From the NCBI RefSeq assembly GCF_900099965.1, contig NZ_FNDJ01000001.1:419766-483765 (forward strand): 64,000 nt of DNA, in the 5' to 3' direction. The position numbers and the translations under genes are program-made. Below are positions 55,520 through 63,892 of the stretch, piece after piece. Under the pieces are notes generated by a model. The model was not told the DNA's origin, ran no database searches, and saw nothing but the letters and a program-made list of their open reading frames with translations. This DNA comes from Nonomuraea jiangxiensis (lineage in GTDB: Bacteria > Actinomycetota > Actinomycetes > Streptosporangiales > Streptosporangiaceae). Each line of letters begins with the position of its first letter. Within the stretch, counting starts at the first letter, position 1.

Positions 55520-55621
55520 AGTCATGAAAGCCGCGCCCTGGCCGCGGGTTCCGCATGATCGGGTTCACGGGCGCGCGGGCCGGGTAGTGATCAATCCGCG
55601 AAGGCCCTGCCGACCCGATGG

Positions 55622-56695
55622 ATGTTCATGACTTTTCCCACCTTCACCTCGACGCAGACCGAGCCCCACGCCCGCGGCAAGGAGCTGGGCACCCAGTTGC
55701 GCCAGCGGATCGTCGCCAACATCAAGGGTTACACCGACCTGTTCACCCTCGCCGGGGCCGGCCCGGCGCAGGTGCGTGCCTGGAGCGAGCAGGCGCTCGA
55801 CCGCGGCGACGCCTGGGCCCCGTGGCTGGCCGAGGAGATCGCCGGGATCGCGGCGGGCGCCGGGCTGGAGCCCTGGCAGGTCGCGATCGTCAACGCCCGT
55901 ACCGAGATCCTGGCCGCCGCCGACGCGGCCGGCGAGGGCGAGTGCTCCACCTCCGTCGTGCTGCCGGGCGGCGGACGTCCGCCGCGCACGGTGCAGACCT
56001 GGGACTGGCACGACCACCTGCGCGACGCCCCCGTGCTGTGGGAGCTGTCACCCCGTCCCGGCCACGTGGTCCGTACGTTCACCGAGGCAGGCGCGCTGGC
56101 CAAGATCGGCGTCAACAGCGCCGGGCTGGGCGTGCACTTCAACATGCTGCACCACGACACCGACTCCGCCGATCCCGGCGTGCCCGTGCACCTGATCGCC
56201 CGCCGGATCCTGGACGAGGCGACCACGGTGGCCGAGGCGGTGGGCATCGCCCGCTCGGCCACGGTCTCGGCCTCGACCGTCATCACGGTCGTGACCGCCA
56301 CGGAGGCCGCGGCGATCGAGATCACCCCCGCCGGCGTGGCCGTCGTGCCGCCCGGCGCCGACGGGGTGCTGCTGCACTGCAACCACTTCCTCGACCCGGC
56401 GCTGGCGGCCGGCGAGCGGCACGCCACCGACCGCCCGAGCACCTACGACAGGCAACGGCACCTACAGGCCAACGTCGAGCGCCTCGCCGGCGAGGACCTC
56501 ACCACGCGGGCGCTGGCCCTGCTCAGCCACGGGCCCGACAATGCGCCGGTCTGCGCCCACCCGGACCTCACCCAGCCGCTCAACCAGCGCTGGGAGACGC
56601 TCGCCACGATCGGCCTGGACCTGCCGGCCGTGCGGCTGCACGTGCACGAGGGCGGGCCGTGCCGGGTCACGGAGTCCACCTGGCAGTCGCTCTGA
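55622..56695 (+). CDS. C45-type acyltransferase/peptidase (AAT-like Ntn hydrolase)
   Basis: A 357-residue protein, ATG 55622 (ATG 55628 also possible). It belongs to the acyl-CoA:6-aminopenicillanic-acid acyltransferase-like family: HARGKELGTQLRQRIVANIKGY, EEIAGIAAGAGLEPWQVAIVNARTEIL, then GEGECSTSVVL whose Cys108 is the N-terminal nucleophile exposed by self-cleavage (G-E-C-S/T), QTWDWHDHLRDAPVLW, GALAKIGVNSAGLGVHFNMLHHD, HLIARRILDEATTVAEAVGIARSA and CNHFLDPALA. Such enzymes hydrolyse or transfer acyl groups from amides (for example dipeptides, acyl-homoserine lactones, beta-lactam side chains). No signal peptide. Substrate unknown. Confidence 0.88.
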   Translation: MFMTFPTFTSTQTEPHARGKELGTQLRQRIVANIKGYTDLFTLAGAGPAQVRAWSEQALDRGDAWAPWLAEEIAGIAAGAGLEPWQVAIVNARTEILAAADAAGEGECSTSVVLPGGGRPPRTVQTWDWHDHLRDAPVLWELSPRPGHVVRTFTEAGALAKIGVNSAGLGVHFNMLHHDTDSADPGVPVHLIARRILDEATTVAEAVGIARSATVSASTVITVVTATEAAAIEITPAGVAVVPPGADGVLLHCNHFLDPALAAGERHATDRPSTYDRQRHLQANVERLAGEDLTTRALALLSHGPDNAPVCAHPDLTQPLNQRWETLATIGLDLPAVRLHVHEGGPCRVTESTWQSL

Positions 56696-56702
56696 CCCCT
56701 CT

Positions 56703-58007
56703 TCACTGGGCGGCGCAGGCGGTCCGGCAGCCGCCGAACCGGCCGGGGTCGGGCTTGGTGAAGGCCGAGGCCGGGGTACCCTCCAGCGCGGCCGCCATCG
56801 AGTCCCGCCAGATGGGGCCGGGGATCGACAGGCCGTCCACGTACGGGTAGCGCCGCCCGCCGATGGTGACGTCGATCATCTTCTCCGTCAGGGTCCCGCC
56901 CAGGCCGACCGCGGAGGCCAGGTCGGGGGTGTAGCCCGCGTACCAGGCGGCAGCGTGGTCGTCGGCCGTGCCGATCATGCCCGCCGCGTCCCGGCCGAGG
57001 CTCTTGAGCGGGCTCCGGTCCAGCGCCTCCGCCAGCACGCCGGTGACCGCGTCCGCTACCGCCTGGTCGAGCACCTGCTCGCAGCGCGGCGGGAAGGACC
57101 GTACGACGCCCGAGCCGTTCCGGATCTCGGTGACCGCCCGCGGCGCGCAGCGCTGCCCCCGGGCGGCGAGCGTGGCGTAGGTGGTGGCGACCGAGACCGG
57201 GTCCACCTCGTTGTTCCCCAACACGAACGTCTCGAACTCGATGAGCGGCGAACCGTCGGCCCGTTCAAGGCCGAGCCGCCGGGCCGCCTCCACGGTCTCG
57301 CAGAGGCCCACCCGCTCCGTCAGTTTCAGGAAGAACGTGCTGTCCGCGGTCCACGTCCCCGAACGCAGGGTGGTGAACTCGCCGTGATCGCCCTCCTCGT
57401 TGACGACCGAGTGTGCCGGGTCGCCGACGTTTTCGCCCTTGCAGTTCTTGAACGCCTGGTAGGTGGGGGCCTGATAACGGTCGGAATAGGGAAAGCCGTC
57501 GTCCTGGCGCAGGCCCTGCTCCAGGGCGGCGACCAGGGGGTAGACCATCGCCGTGCCGCCCTGCTGAAGGGGCCGGCCTTCGTCCCGGCTGGTGGCCATC
57601 GCCCTGATCTCGCCGCTGCCCGGGACGATCATCGCCTGCTGGGCGACCTGCGGGTCGTCGCGGCCGACGTAGCGATCGACGGCCTGCTGGGCGGCCTGCT
57701 GCAGGCGCTGGTCGACCGTGGTCCTGATGGTCAGCCCGCCGCGGGTGAGCAGCCCCGCGTCCGCCGCGAGCAGCTCGCTCCGCACCCGCGCGCACAGGTA
57801 GGGATACCGGCTCGTCCCGCAACTGTCGGAGAACTCCTCGAGAACCGCGCCCCGCACGTCCACGAGCACGCTCGGGCGGGTGGACGTCGCGCCGACCGTC
57901 AGGTGGTCGCGGGCGGGCTGCGCGGTGCCGTCCCGGAGGAGCAGGAACGCGGCCCCCGCCACCACCGCCACCACCGCCGCGGCCACGGCGGCACGTAAGG
58001 ATTTCAC
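56703..58007 (-). CDS. PBP transpeptidase-like pseudoenzyme (all three active-site motifs lost)
   Basis: A 434-residue protein with an N-terminal membrane anchor (AAVAAAVVAVVAGAAFLLL). It aligns with the transpeptidase half of class A penicillin-binding proteins: LTRGGLTIRTTVDQRLQQAAQQAVD, VAQQAMIVPGSGEIRAMATS, EVDPVSVATTYATLAARGQRCAPRAVTEI, GTADDHAAAWYAGYTPDLASAVGLG. But SxxK is replaced by G-T-A-M (residues 151-154, QGGTAMVYPLVAALEQ), SxN by A-D-S (TADSTFFLKL) and KTG by M-I-G (AAGMIGTADD, 344-346). It can neither acylate nor transpeptidate; it may be a regulatory or scaffolding homologue, or bind beta-lactams or peptidoglycan non-covalently. The frame is intact and codon use is normal. Confidence 0.85.
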   Translation of the reverse strand: MKSLRAAVAAAVVAVVAGAAFLLLRDGTAQPARDHLTVGATSTRPSVLVDVRGAVLEEFSDSCGTSRYPYLCARVRSELLAADAGLLTRGGLTIRTTVDQRLQQAAQQAVDRYVGRDDPQVAQQAMIVPGSGEIRAMATSRDEGRPLQQGGTAMVYPLVAALEQGLRQDDGFPYSDRYQAPTYQAFKNCKGENVGDPAHSVVNEEGDHGEFTTLRSGTWTADSTFFLKLTERVGLCETVEAARRLGLERADGSPLIEFETFVLGNNEVDPVSVATTYATLAARGQRCAPRAVTEIRNGSGVVRSFPPRCEQVLDQAVADAVTGVLAEALDRSPLKSLGRDAAGMIGTADDHAAAWYAGYTPDLASAVGLGGTLTEKMIDVTIGGRRYPYVDGLSIPGPIWRDSMAAALEGTPASAFTKPDPGRFGGCRTACAAQ

Positions 58008-58120
58008 CGCCGAATTGTACGGTTGGCGAGTTGGCCCGAGCCAGCGGGGATCACGCGCTGACTGCCGCTCTCACCTGCGCCAGGCGGGCGGAAACGCGGC
58101 CACCCGACCGTGCCGCCGAG

Positions 58121-58915
58121 CTAGGGAGATCGGGCGATCCGATCGGCCAGGTCGGTCACCGCGCCGATGAGCTGCGGGCCGTTCAGCAGGACCAGGTCGT
58201 TGTGGCCCGCTCCTGGCACCTCGACGGTCGTCACCTGACCTCCGGCGGCGGTGGCCACCGCCCTGCTCAGGCCCGGGGGGACGATCGTGTCGCGGGTGCC
58301 GTACACGATGACCGTGGGGACCCGGACGGCGGCGATGTTGTCCGCGACCGGGAAGCGGTCCCACAGCAGCGCCCTGACCGGCAGGAACGGGTAGTTGGCC
58401 CGGCCCGCGGCGGCCAGGTCGGTGAACGGCGAGCGCAGCACCAGCCCGTCGGGCGGGCGCTCCAGCGCGAGCCTGGTCGCCACCGCCGCGCCCAGGCTCT
58501 CGCCGAAGTAGACGACCCGGGAGTCCCCGATGAACGCGCGGGCCGCCAGGATGTCGCGGTGCAGCCCCTCCTCGGTGGGGGTGCCCGGGTTTCCGCCGTA
58601 TCCGCGGTAGTCCATGAGCAGCACCGGCAGGCCGTGCGCCGCCAGCGCGCGGGCCAGCGGGAGGCGGTGCGACCTGTTGCCCGCGTTCCCGCCCGCGACC
58701 AGCACGGTCACCGGGTGCTCGCCGGGCAGGAACCAGGCCGCCAGCCGGAGCCCGTCGCTCGTCGTGAACGACACGTCGCGCGCACCTGGCAGCACCTCGG
58801 CGGCCGGGGGCACCCGCGTGCGGTCGGGGAGGTAGACGAGGTTGCGCTGGAAGAGCCAGAGCAGGCCGAGCAGCAGCACCAGCACCACGACGACCACCAG
58901 GGCGGCGCGCGTCAT
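58121..58915 (-). CDS. Membrane-anchored alpha/beta hydrolase (BEM46/ABHD-like)
   Basis: A 264-residue protein; ATG 58915 (MTRAALVVVVV) is preferred. N-terminal membrane helix (AALVVVVVLVLLLGLLWLF), then FQRNLVYLPDR, a common start in this family. Core: DGLRLAAWFLPG, VTVLVAGGNAGNRSHRLPLARALAAHGLPVLLMDYRGYGGNPGTPTEEGLHRDILAARAF (oxyanion region and MDYRGYG), RVVYFGESLGAAVATRLA (nucleophile Ser in GESLG), SPFTDLAAAGR, VPTVIVYGTRDTIVPPGLS (catalytic D) and GAGHNDLVLLNG (catalytic H). Likely a lipid or ester hydrolase on the outer membrane face. Substrate unknown. Confidence 0.9.
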   Translation of the reverse strand: MTRAALVVVVVLVLLLGLLWLFQRNLVYLPDRTRVPPAAEVLPGARDVSFTTSDGLRLAAWFLPGEHPVTVLVAGGNAGNRSHRLPLARALAAHGLPVLLMDYRGYGGNPGTPTEEGLHRDILAARAFIGDSRVVYFGESLGAAVATRLALERPPDGLVLRSPFTDLAAAGRANYPFLPVRALLWDRFPVADNIAAVRVPTVIVYGTRDTIVPPGLSRAVATAAGGQVTTVEVPGAGHNDLVLLNGPQLIGAVTDLADRIARSP

Positions 58916-59029
58916 CGTCGTCACCCTGCCGACGATACGCAATCCCTGTCCGGCGAGAAGAAACCCGGCCGGGGGAGCCGGCCGGGGGAGGTTTCCTTGG
59001 GTGGGGTCAGGGGGTCAGGGGGTCAGGGG

Positions 59030-59566
59030 TCAGAGCCAGCTTGCGCGAAGGTCGGTGGCCGACTCGGCGTCGGGCGGGTCGCTCTTGCCCGCGCGTACGC
59101 TGACGAGCAGGCGGCTCACCGTCTCGACGATCTCCGGCGCGTGGTGGCGCAGGCCGCTCACGTCCGCCGGGGTCACCTCGTCGCTCTTGACCCCGGCCTG
59201 TTCGAGCACGCCTTCGAGGTCCGCCAGCCGCTCGGCCAGCCACCTCAGCGGATCGGCGGACAGCCCCTTGTCGAACACCCGCCGCCCCGGCTCCCATCCG
59301 TCGATGCCGGGGTGGTGGTGGGTACGGTCGAAGCTGCCCGGCGTGCCGTCGACCGACTCCAGCAGGTCGACCCGCCACACGGGCCGTTCGATGGTGATGG
59401 GCCGTGCCGAGTAGATGGAACCCTTCAGCTCGCCGGGCTGGATCAGGCGGAGTTCGAGGCGTACGCCCCGCTCCGGTCCCTCCTGCCCTTTCGCGGGCTC
59501 CGGGTCCACGAAGTAGATGTCGCTCACGGCCACGCCGATCCGTTCGAAGCCGAAGAGGTAGAGCAC
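59030..59566 (-). CDS. Conserved hypothetical protein, 178 aa
   Basis: GTG 59566 follows GAAGGAAG. N-terminal half: LYLFGFERIGVAVSDIYFVDPEP, RGVRLELRLIQPGELKGSIYSARPITIERPVWRVDLLESVDG, a beta-rich region, then RTHHHPGIDGWEPGRRVFDKGL with a His cluster. C-terminal half is helical (PLRWLAERLADLEGVLEQAGV, APEIVETVSRLLVSVRAG). I recognise it only as a type of actinobacterial hypothetical protein; the HHHPG...W segment could bind metal. Cytoplasmic, acidic. Monocistronic. Confidence 0.75.
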   Translation of the reverse strand: MLYLFGFERIGVAVSDIYFVDPEPAKGQEGPERGVRLELRLIQPGELKGSIYSARPITIERPVWRVDLLESVDGTPGSFDRTHHHPGIDGWEPGRRVFDKGLSADPLRWLAERLADLEGVLEQAGVKSDEVTPADVSGLRHHAPEIVETVSRLLVSVRAGKSDPPDAESATDLRASWL

Positions 59567-59677
59567 GGGGAACCACTTCCTTCGCAGGCTAGAGAGAGGC
59601 TCTGTGGGAACGTACCCGCGCCGGAGCGGTGGATATCGGGCTATTTGCTAACCAGGGTCCGATTTTCGGCGGGCCGC

Positions 59678-60034
59678 CTAGCAGCTCTGGTCCGGTGGCA
59701 GGTGCTCCTCGGCCCACTTCGAGAGCTGGTCGAGGGCCGGCATGAGGGCGGTGCCGGCGGCGGTCAGCGCGTAGGAGACCGAGACCGGTGGTCCCGGGTC
59801 GACGGTGCGGGCGATCAGGCCCTCCTTGGCCAGCTCGGACAGCCGGTCGGAGAGGACCGAGTCGCTGACCCCGACGATCGACCGCGACAGCTCGCGGAAC
59901 CCGGCGGGACCCGCCCGGAGGCTGCCGAGCACGATGCCGCTCCAGCGCTTGCCGAGCACGGCGAAGGCCCGCGACAGCGCGACATCGCCGCGCACGCAGG
60001 CTTCGACGGCCTGCTGCGAAGGTGGCGTCGTCAT
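59678..60034 (-). CDS. HxlR-family transcriptional regulator
   Basis: A 118-residue winged-helix protein: ACVRGDVALSRAFAVLGKRWSGIVLGSLRAGPAGFRELSRSIVGVSDSVLSDRLSELAKEGLIARTVDPGPPVSVSYALTAAGTALMPALDQLSKWAEEHL. All HxlR (DUF24) blocks are present, including the WSxxVLxxLxxGPxxFxEL helix and YxLTxxG. Family members sense electrophiles, quinones or redox state and control nearby oxidoreductase genes. It is divergent from the FAD oxidoreductase and the intergenic region holds the inverted repeat at 60070-60086. The Cys in EACVRGD is at the usual redox-sensing position. Confidence 0.93.
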   Translation of the reverse strand: MTTPPSQQAVEACVRGDVALSRAFAVLGKRWSGIVLGSLRAGPAGFRELSRSIVGVSDSVLSDRLSELAKEGLIARTVDPGPPVSVSYALTAAGTALMPALDQLSKWAEEHLPPDQSC

Positions 60035-60069
60035 GGACCCAAACTAGCAGATTGACTGCTACTTTGATT

Positions 60070-60086
60070 TTCCTAGTGGATAGGAA
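60070..60086. promoter_or_regulatory. HxlR-type operator
   Basis: TTCCTA (60070-60075) and TAGGAA (60081-60086) flank a 5-nt spacer, perfect symmetry. A second weaker pair TAGCA...TGCTA is near 60044-60061. It lies between the divergent HxlR and FAD-oxidoreductase genes in an AT-rich stretch. Confidence 0.6.
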
Positions 60087-60125
60087 TAACGTAGCCGCAC
60101 CTCGATTACTAGCAAGGAGACAGAG

Positions 60126-61244
60126 ATGGTCGAGAACGCTGCCGCACGGCCCCGCGTCGTCGTCCTGGGTGGCGGCTACGGCGGGTTCAAGGCCGCCAAG
60201 CTGCTGGATGACGTGGCGGATGTGACCCTCGTCGACCCGTCCGACGCCTTCATGTTGAACGTCGCCGCCCTGCGGGCGCTGGTGCAGCCGGAGTGGCTGG
60301 ATCGCATCTTCCTGCCGTACCGCCGGTTGCTGAACCACGGCCGTTTCCTGCGGGACCGTGCCGTGGCGGTGGACGGCCGCCAGGTGACGCTGGCCTCGGG
60401 GCAGCGGCTCGAACCCGACTACCTGGTCCTGGCGACCGGCTCGTCCTACCCGTTCCCGGCCAAGAGCGACGTGCCGGACGCCGAGCAGTCCAAGGCCAGG
60501 ACGCGCGACGCGCACGCGGCCCTCGCGGGGGCGGACCGGGTGCTGCTGGTGGGCGCCGGGCCGGTCGGGCTGGAGCTGGCCGGGGAGATCAAGTCGTCCT
60601 TCCCCGGCAAGCACGTGATCCTCGCCGACGTCTCGCCCGACATCCTGCCCGGCGCGTACGACCAGGAGCTGCGCGAGGAACTGCGCAGGCAGCTCACCGA
60701 CCTGGGCGTGGAGCTCAAGCTGGGCAGCCCGCTGCGGGACCTTCCCAGCACCCCGCCCGCCACCGCCGGGCCGGTCGCCGTCGCCACCGAGGCGGGGGAC
60801 AAGCTGACGGCCGACATCTGGTTCCGCTGCTTCGGCGTCACCCCGCGTACCGACTACCTGCGGGGGGCGCTCGCCGAGGCCCTCGACGAGCGCGGGTACG
60901 TCCGGGTGGACGAGCACCTGCGGGTCAGGGGTCAGGACCGGGTCTTCGCCATCGGCGACATCGCCGACGCCGACCTCAACATGGCGGGGTTCGCGGGCGC
61001 GCAGGGTGAGCTCGTGGCCGCGAACATCCGCGCGCTGATCACCGGGGAGGGCGAGCCGGCCGCCTACGAACGGTGGCCGACCGTCATCCTCGTGCCGCTC
61101 GGTCCGGAGGGCGGCGCAGGCCAGCTGCCCGGCCAGGACGGGATCGCGGGCCCGGAGACGGTCTCGGAGATCAAGGGCAGGGCGATGCTGGTGGAGCACA
61201 GCGCGTCCCTGTTCGACGCCCCGGACCCCGCCGCCGCGTCCTGA
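60126..61244 (+). CDS. FAD-dependent NAD(P)H oxidoreductase (NDH-2/AIF-M2-like)
   Basis: A 372-residue two-Rossmann flavoprotein. FAD site: RPRVVVLGGGYGGFKAAKLL (GxGxxG) with DVTLVDPSDAF; second site for NAD(P)H: VLLVGAGPVGLELAGEIKSSFP with VILADVSPDILPG; ATG in LVLATGSSYPFP and the final FAD motif RVFAIGDIADADLNMAGFAGAQGELVAANI. The order matches apoptosis-inducing-factor-like/FSP1 quinone reductases and Ndh-2. AAGGAGA lies upstream of ATG 60126. Likely a quinone or electrophile reductase controlled by the divergent HxlR. A large hairpin follows (61272-61310). Confidence 0.92.
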   Translation: MVENAAARPRVVVLGGGYGGFKAAKLLDDVADVTLVDPSDAFMLNVAALRALVQPEWLDRIFLPYRRLLNHGRFLRDRAVAVDGRQVTLASGQRLEPDYLVLATGSSYPFPAKSDVPDAEQSKARTRDAHAALAGADRVLLVGAGPVGLELAGEIKSSFPGKHVILADVSPDILPGAYDQELREELRRQLTDLGVELKLGSPLRDLPSTPPATAGPVAVATEAGDKLTADIWFRCFGVTPRTDYLRGALAEALDERGYVRVDEHLRVRGQDRVFAIGDIADADLNMAGFAGAQGELVAANIRALITGEGEPAAYERWPTVILVPLGPEGGAGQLPGQDGIAGPETVSEIKGRAMLVEHSASLFDAPDPAAAS

Positions 61245-61271
61245 GACGGGGGCGCACGCTTCCCGGGGCCT

Positions 61272-61310
61272 GCGGGTGGCGGTGGGGGCACGGCCTCCAC
61301 CGCCACCCGC
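61272..61310 (+). terminator. 14-bp hairpin terminator
   Basis: GCGGGTGGCGGTGG (61272-61285) pairs perfectly with CCACCGCCACCCGC (61297-61310) around an 11-nt loop, 27 nt after the oxidoreductase stop. Confidence 0.8.
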
Positions 61311-61332
61311 ACCGGCCGCCGCCGCACCGCCT

Positions 61333-61455
61333 TCACGGTGGCCGGCAGGCCTCGCCGCCGATCAGCGTGGCGTCCAGATAGGTGGCGCCGGCCGAGCCCA
61401 GCGCGGCTACGACGTCGTGGTTGTCGCCCGCGGCGTCCCCCACCACCCCGCAAGC
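61333..61455 (-). pseudogene. Possible short remnant of an unidentified gene
   Basis: The leftward frame ending with TGA at 61333 reads CGVVGDAAGDNHDVVAALGSAGATYLDATLIGGEACRPP with strongly coding-like GC3. It has no start and its upstream part is shared with another gene. The text resembles a C-terminal end of a cytoplasmic enzyme, but the family is not recognisable. Confidence 0.25.
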
Positions 61456-61487
61456 GCGCGGCGAAATGCGCGGGCACCAGGCCACGA

Positions 61488-62759
61488 TCAGGTTGTGATA
61501 TCTCCCGTGTCGAGGTCCCACAGAATGACGGAGAGTGCGTAAGGGGAGATGGTGTGGTCGTCGTGCGTGGCGTCCTCCAGGAGGTCCCACCGTCCCCGCT
61601 CGGGCCGCCCGCCGGCCATGAGCCGTACCCGGTCGCGTACCGGGGTCTGGTAGACGCGGTGGCTCACGCCGTTGAAGCAACACTTGTCGAAGCGGTTGAG
61701 TATCTGTAGCTGGCCCCGGTTCTCGCCTATCGACGCCATGACATACATGTCGAGGAAGTCGTCGGAGCTCGCGGCGTAGAAGCCCGGGAACGACTCCTTC
61801 GTCTGCTCGAAGTCGCCGATCGTGGGGCCCGGCTTCGGCGAGGCCGCTCGCAGGAAGAACGGCAGCGAGCCGGCCACAGGATAACTGCGGGTGACGCGGG
61901 GGTCGAGGGCTGAATAGACGGTCGTCGTCCAGCCGCCCCCGGACAGCCCGATCATCTCCACCGATCTGGGGCGATAGGTCTGCTCCGCGTAGTTGAGCGT
62001 GACGGTGAGGGGCTCCAGGAAGAAGGTCAGCGTGGAGAACTCCGGTCGTTCCCACGAGGCGAGCTCGCGGTGCGAGGGAGGGGGCAACATCGTGCCGGGG
62101 TGGTCGGGATCCTCGATGCCCTGCGCGTTCCAGTGGTGGAAGGGCATCGCGTACGCCATGACGCGGTAGCCCCGGTCGAGCAGGGCCTGGGCCGTGCGGA
62201 TCATGGACTCGGGGGGCTCGCCGTGGCCGTTGTGGTAGAGGGCCAGGCGGTGGTTCCAGGGTTTGCGGGGGAGCAGGTCGTACACCTTGGCCGTGACCTG
62301 ATACCTGAGCCGGACCGTCAGCAGGTCGATCCGGCGCACGCCGGTGATGTCCTTGAGCTCCTCCGGCGCCGCCACGCCCTGCTCGACGGCGGGCAGGGTC
62401 GTGGGCCTGCCGGCGCCCTTCCAGACGTAGCCGGCCAGGAACGCGCGCCTGGCCTCGATGTCCTCGGTGGTGTTCATGCCGATCAGCGGCTCGATGTCGA
62501 CGCCGACGACGGCGGGCGGAAGGGTCTTGTACTCGGGACCGAACTTGGCCGCCGACTCCTGGTTCACGGGAGCCACCGGCCGTGGCGCCGCCTTCCCGCC
62601 GTACCCTCCCGAGGCGTCGGTCCCGTCGCCTGCCGCCACAGTGCCCCCGGTGAGCGCCCCGTCAAACCCGCCCACCATCCCACCGATGCCCCAGCCGCCT
62701 TCCATCCCTCTCATACCGCCACCACTCCCTTCGCCACCGACACCGCACCCGCCAGACAC
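61488..62759 (-). CDS. Alpha/beta hydrolase-like protein with Gly-rich N terminus
   Basis: A 423-residue protein. The first 55 residues are glycine-rich and low complexity (MSGGCGVGGEGSGGGMRGMEGGWG), without a signal peptide; a start at a later Met is possible. From residue 70: AAKFGPEYKTLPPAVVGVDIEPLIGMNTTEDIEARRAFLAGYVWKG, LTVRLRYQVTAKVYDLLPRKPWNHRLALYHNGHGEPPES (His-Asn-Gly-His-Gly oxyanion-like), YRVMAYAMPFHHWN and SVEMIGLSGGGWTTTVYSALDPRVTRSYPVAGSLPFFL, with the nucleophile elbow GLSGGG. The C-terminal EDATHDDHTISPYA carries the probable catalytic His. Serine hydrolase of an uncharacterised subfamily. Confidence 0.75.
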   Translation of the reverse strand: MSGGCGVGGEGSGGGMRGMEGGWGIGGMVGGFDGALTGGTVAAGDGTDASGGYGGKAAPRPVAPVNQESAAKFGPEYKTLPPAVVGVDIEPLIGMNTTEDIEARRAFLAGYVWKGAGRPTTLPAVEQGVAAPEELKDITGVRRIDLLTVRLRYQVTAKVYDLLPRKPWNHRLALYHNGHGEPPESMIRTAQALLDRGYRVMAYAMPFHHWNAQGIEDPDHPGTMLPPPSHRELASWERPEFSTLTFFLEPLTVTLNYAEQTYRPRSVEMIGLSGGGWTTTVYSALDPRVTRSYPVAGSLPFFLRAASPKPGPTIGDFEQTKESFPGFYAASSDDFLDMYVMASIGENRGQLQILNRFDKCCFNGVSHRVYQTPVRDRVRLMAGGRPERGRWDLLEDATHDDHTISPYALSVILWDLDTGDITT

Positions 62760-62872
62760 TCGCTTACCACCACCGCCTATGCCTTCCGTGGCAGTCTGGA
62801 CATTACGAGTCGCGCGGGAGTTCGCATGTGTTCGATCAATTGCCCGTCACTTAGTGCATTCAACGTGTGACA

Positions 62873-63781
62873 ATGAGTGTCATGCCGTCTCCCCTACATG
62901 ACGCCCTCGTCAAGATGTTCCACGACCGCCTCGAACTGGCGGTGGAGATCCTGCGTGACCTCCTGGGCGTGGATCTGCCCGACACTCCGCTCGTACAGGA
63001 GGAGGAGCGGACCTTCAATACGCGGCGCTCCGACGATATTCAGGCTGACCTCGTCCTCAGTCTGGGGCCGAAGCAAGCCCCCGTGCACGCCATCATCGTG
63101 GAGGTTCAGCAGGACAAGTCGAAGGCTCCCCGACAGCTCGCCCGCTACGCCGCCGCCCTGTGGTTGACGCTGGACTGTGAGGTCACAGTCCTGGTCATCT
63201 GCCCTGATCGTGCGGCCGCCGCCTACTACTCACAACCGATCAAGGCCGGGCCGGTCCGCCTGCAGGCCTGTGTGCTTGGGCCGGACGGAATCCCTGTCAT
63301 CACCGACCCCCAGAAGGCCGCCGACGACCTGGCACTCGCGGCCATGTCCGTCATGGTGCACGGTCGCAATCGCAAGGTTGTCGAGGCTTTCGACGCGGCG
63401 CTGGCGGACACCGACGTTGAACACGCTACGCAGTACACTGAATACGCATACAACATGGCCGCGCCCGAGGTCCGGAACATAATGGAGGAGATCATGACGT
63501 CTACCGACTGGCCGGTCTACACGCCCTTCGCTCGCGAACACTTCGGTCGCGGTCTCGAAGAGGGCAGGACGAAGGGCAAAGCTGAGGGCAAAGCTGAGGG
63601 CAAAGCCGAGGGCGAGGCCAAGGTCGTGCTGCTTGTGTTGGCTGCCCGCGGTCTCGACGTCCCGGACGATGTCCGCGCCCGTATCACCGCATGCACCGAC
63701 CTTGCCCAGCTCGAGACGTGGGCCACCCGAGCGGCCACCGCGCAGACCCTCCAAGACCTGTTCGACGAACCGGGCGAATAG
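62873..63781 (+). CDS. PD-(D/E)XK nuclease-fold transposase-like protein (Rpn-like)
   Basis: A 302-residue protein, ATG 62873 (GTG 62867 and ATG 62882 alternatives). N-terminal part: HDALVKMFHDRLELAVEILRDLLGV, DDIQADLVLSLGPKQAPVHAIIVEVQQDKSKAPRQLARYAAALW, the D...EVQ core of PD-(D/E)XK nucleases of the Rpn/YhgA (transposase_31, DUF4351) type, then CEVTVLVICPDRAAAAYYSQPIKAG, VITDPQKAADDLALAAMSVMVHG and an acidic helical C terminus. A charged linker has repeated KAEG units from 12-bp tandem repeats (63575-63610). These proteins are often mobile or anti-phage. Isolated gene, less GC-rich than the neighbours. Confidence 0.82.
   Translation: MSVMPSPLHDALVKMFHDRLELAVEILRDLLGVDLPDTPLVQEEERTFNTRRSDDIQADLVLSLGPKQAPVHAIIVEVQQDKSKAPRQLARYAAALWLTLDCEVTVLVICPDRAAAAYYSQPIKAGPVRLQACVLGPDGIPVITDPQKAADDLALAAMSVMVHGRNRKVVEAFDAALADTDVEHATQYTEYAYNMAAPEVRNIMEEIMTSTDWPVYTPFAREHFGRGLEEGRTKGKAEGKAEGKAEGEAKVVLLVLAARGLDVPDDVRARITACTDLAQLETWATRAATAQTLQDLFDEPGE
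63575..63622 (+). repeat. 12-bp tandem repeat in the nuclease linker
   Basis: GGCAAAGCTGAG (63575-63586, 63587-63598), GGCAAAGCCGAG (63599-63610) and a degenerate GGCGAGGCCAAG; each unit encodes GKAE-type residues. Confidence 0.88.
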
Positions 63782-63892
63782 CGTGCCTCGCGGCCACGAC
63801 TACGCGGGGCCGTGGGGGCGCGAGTCGGCTGCACAAGAGGGTTGATCCAGCCTGGTGCTCAGAGCTTGAGCCACTGGATCTGCCGCGTGCCC

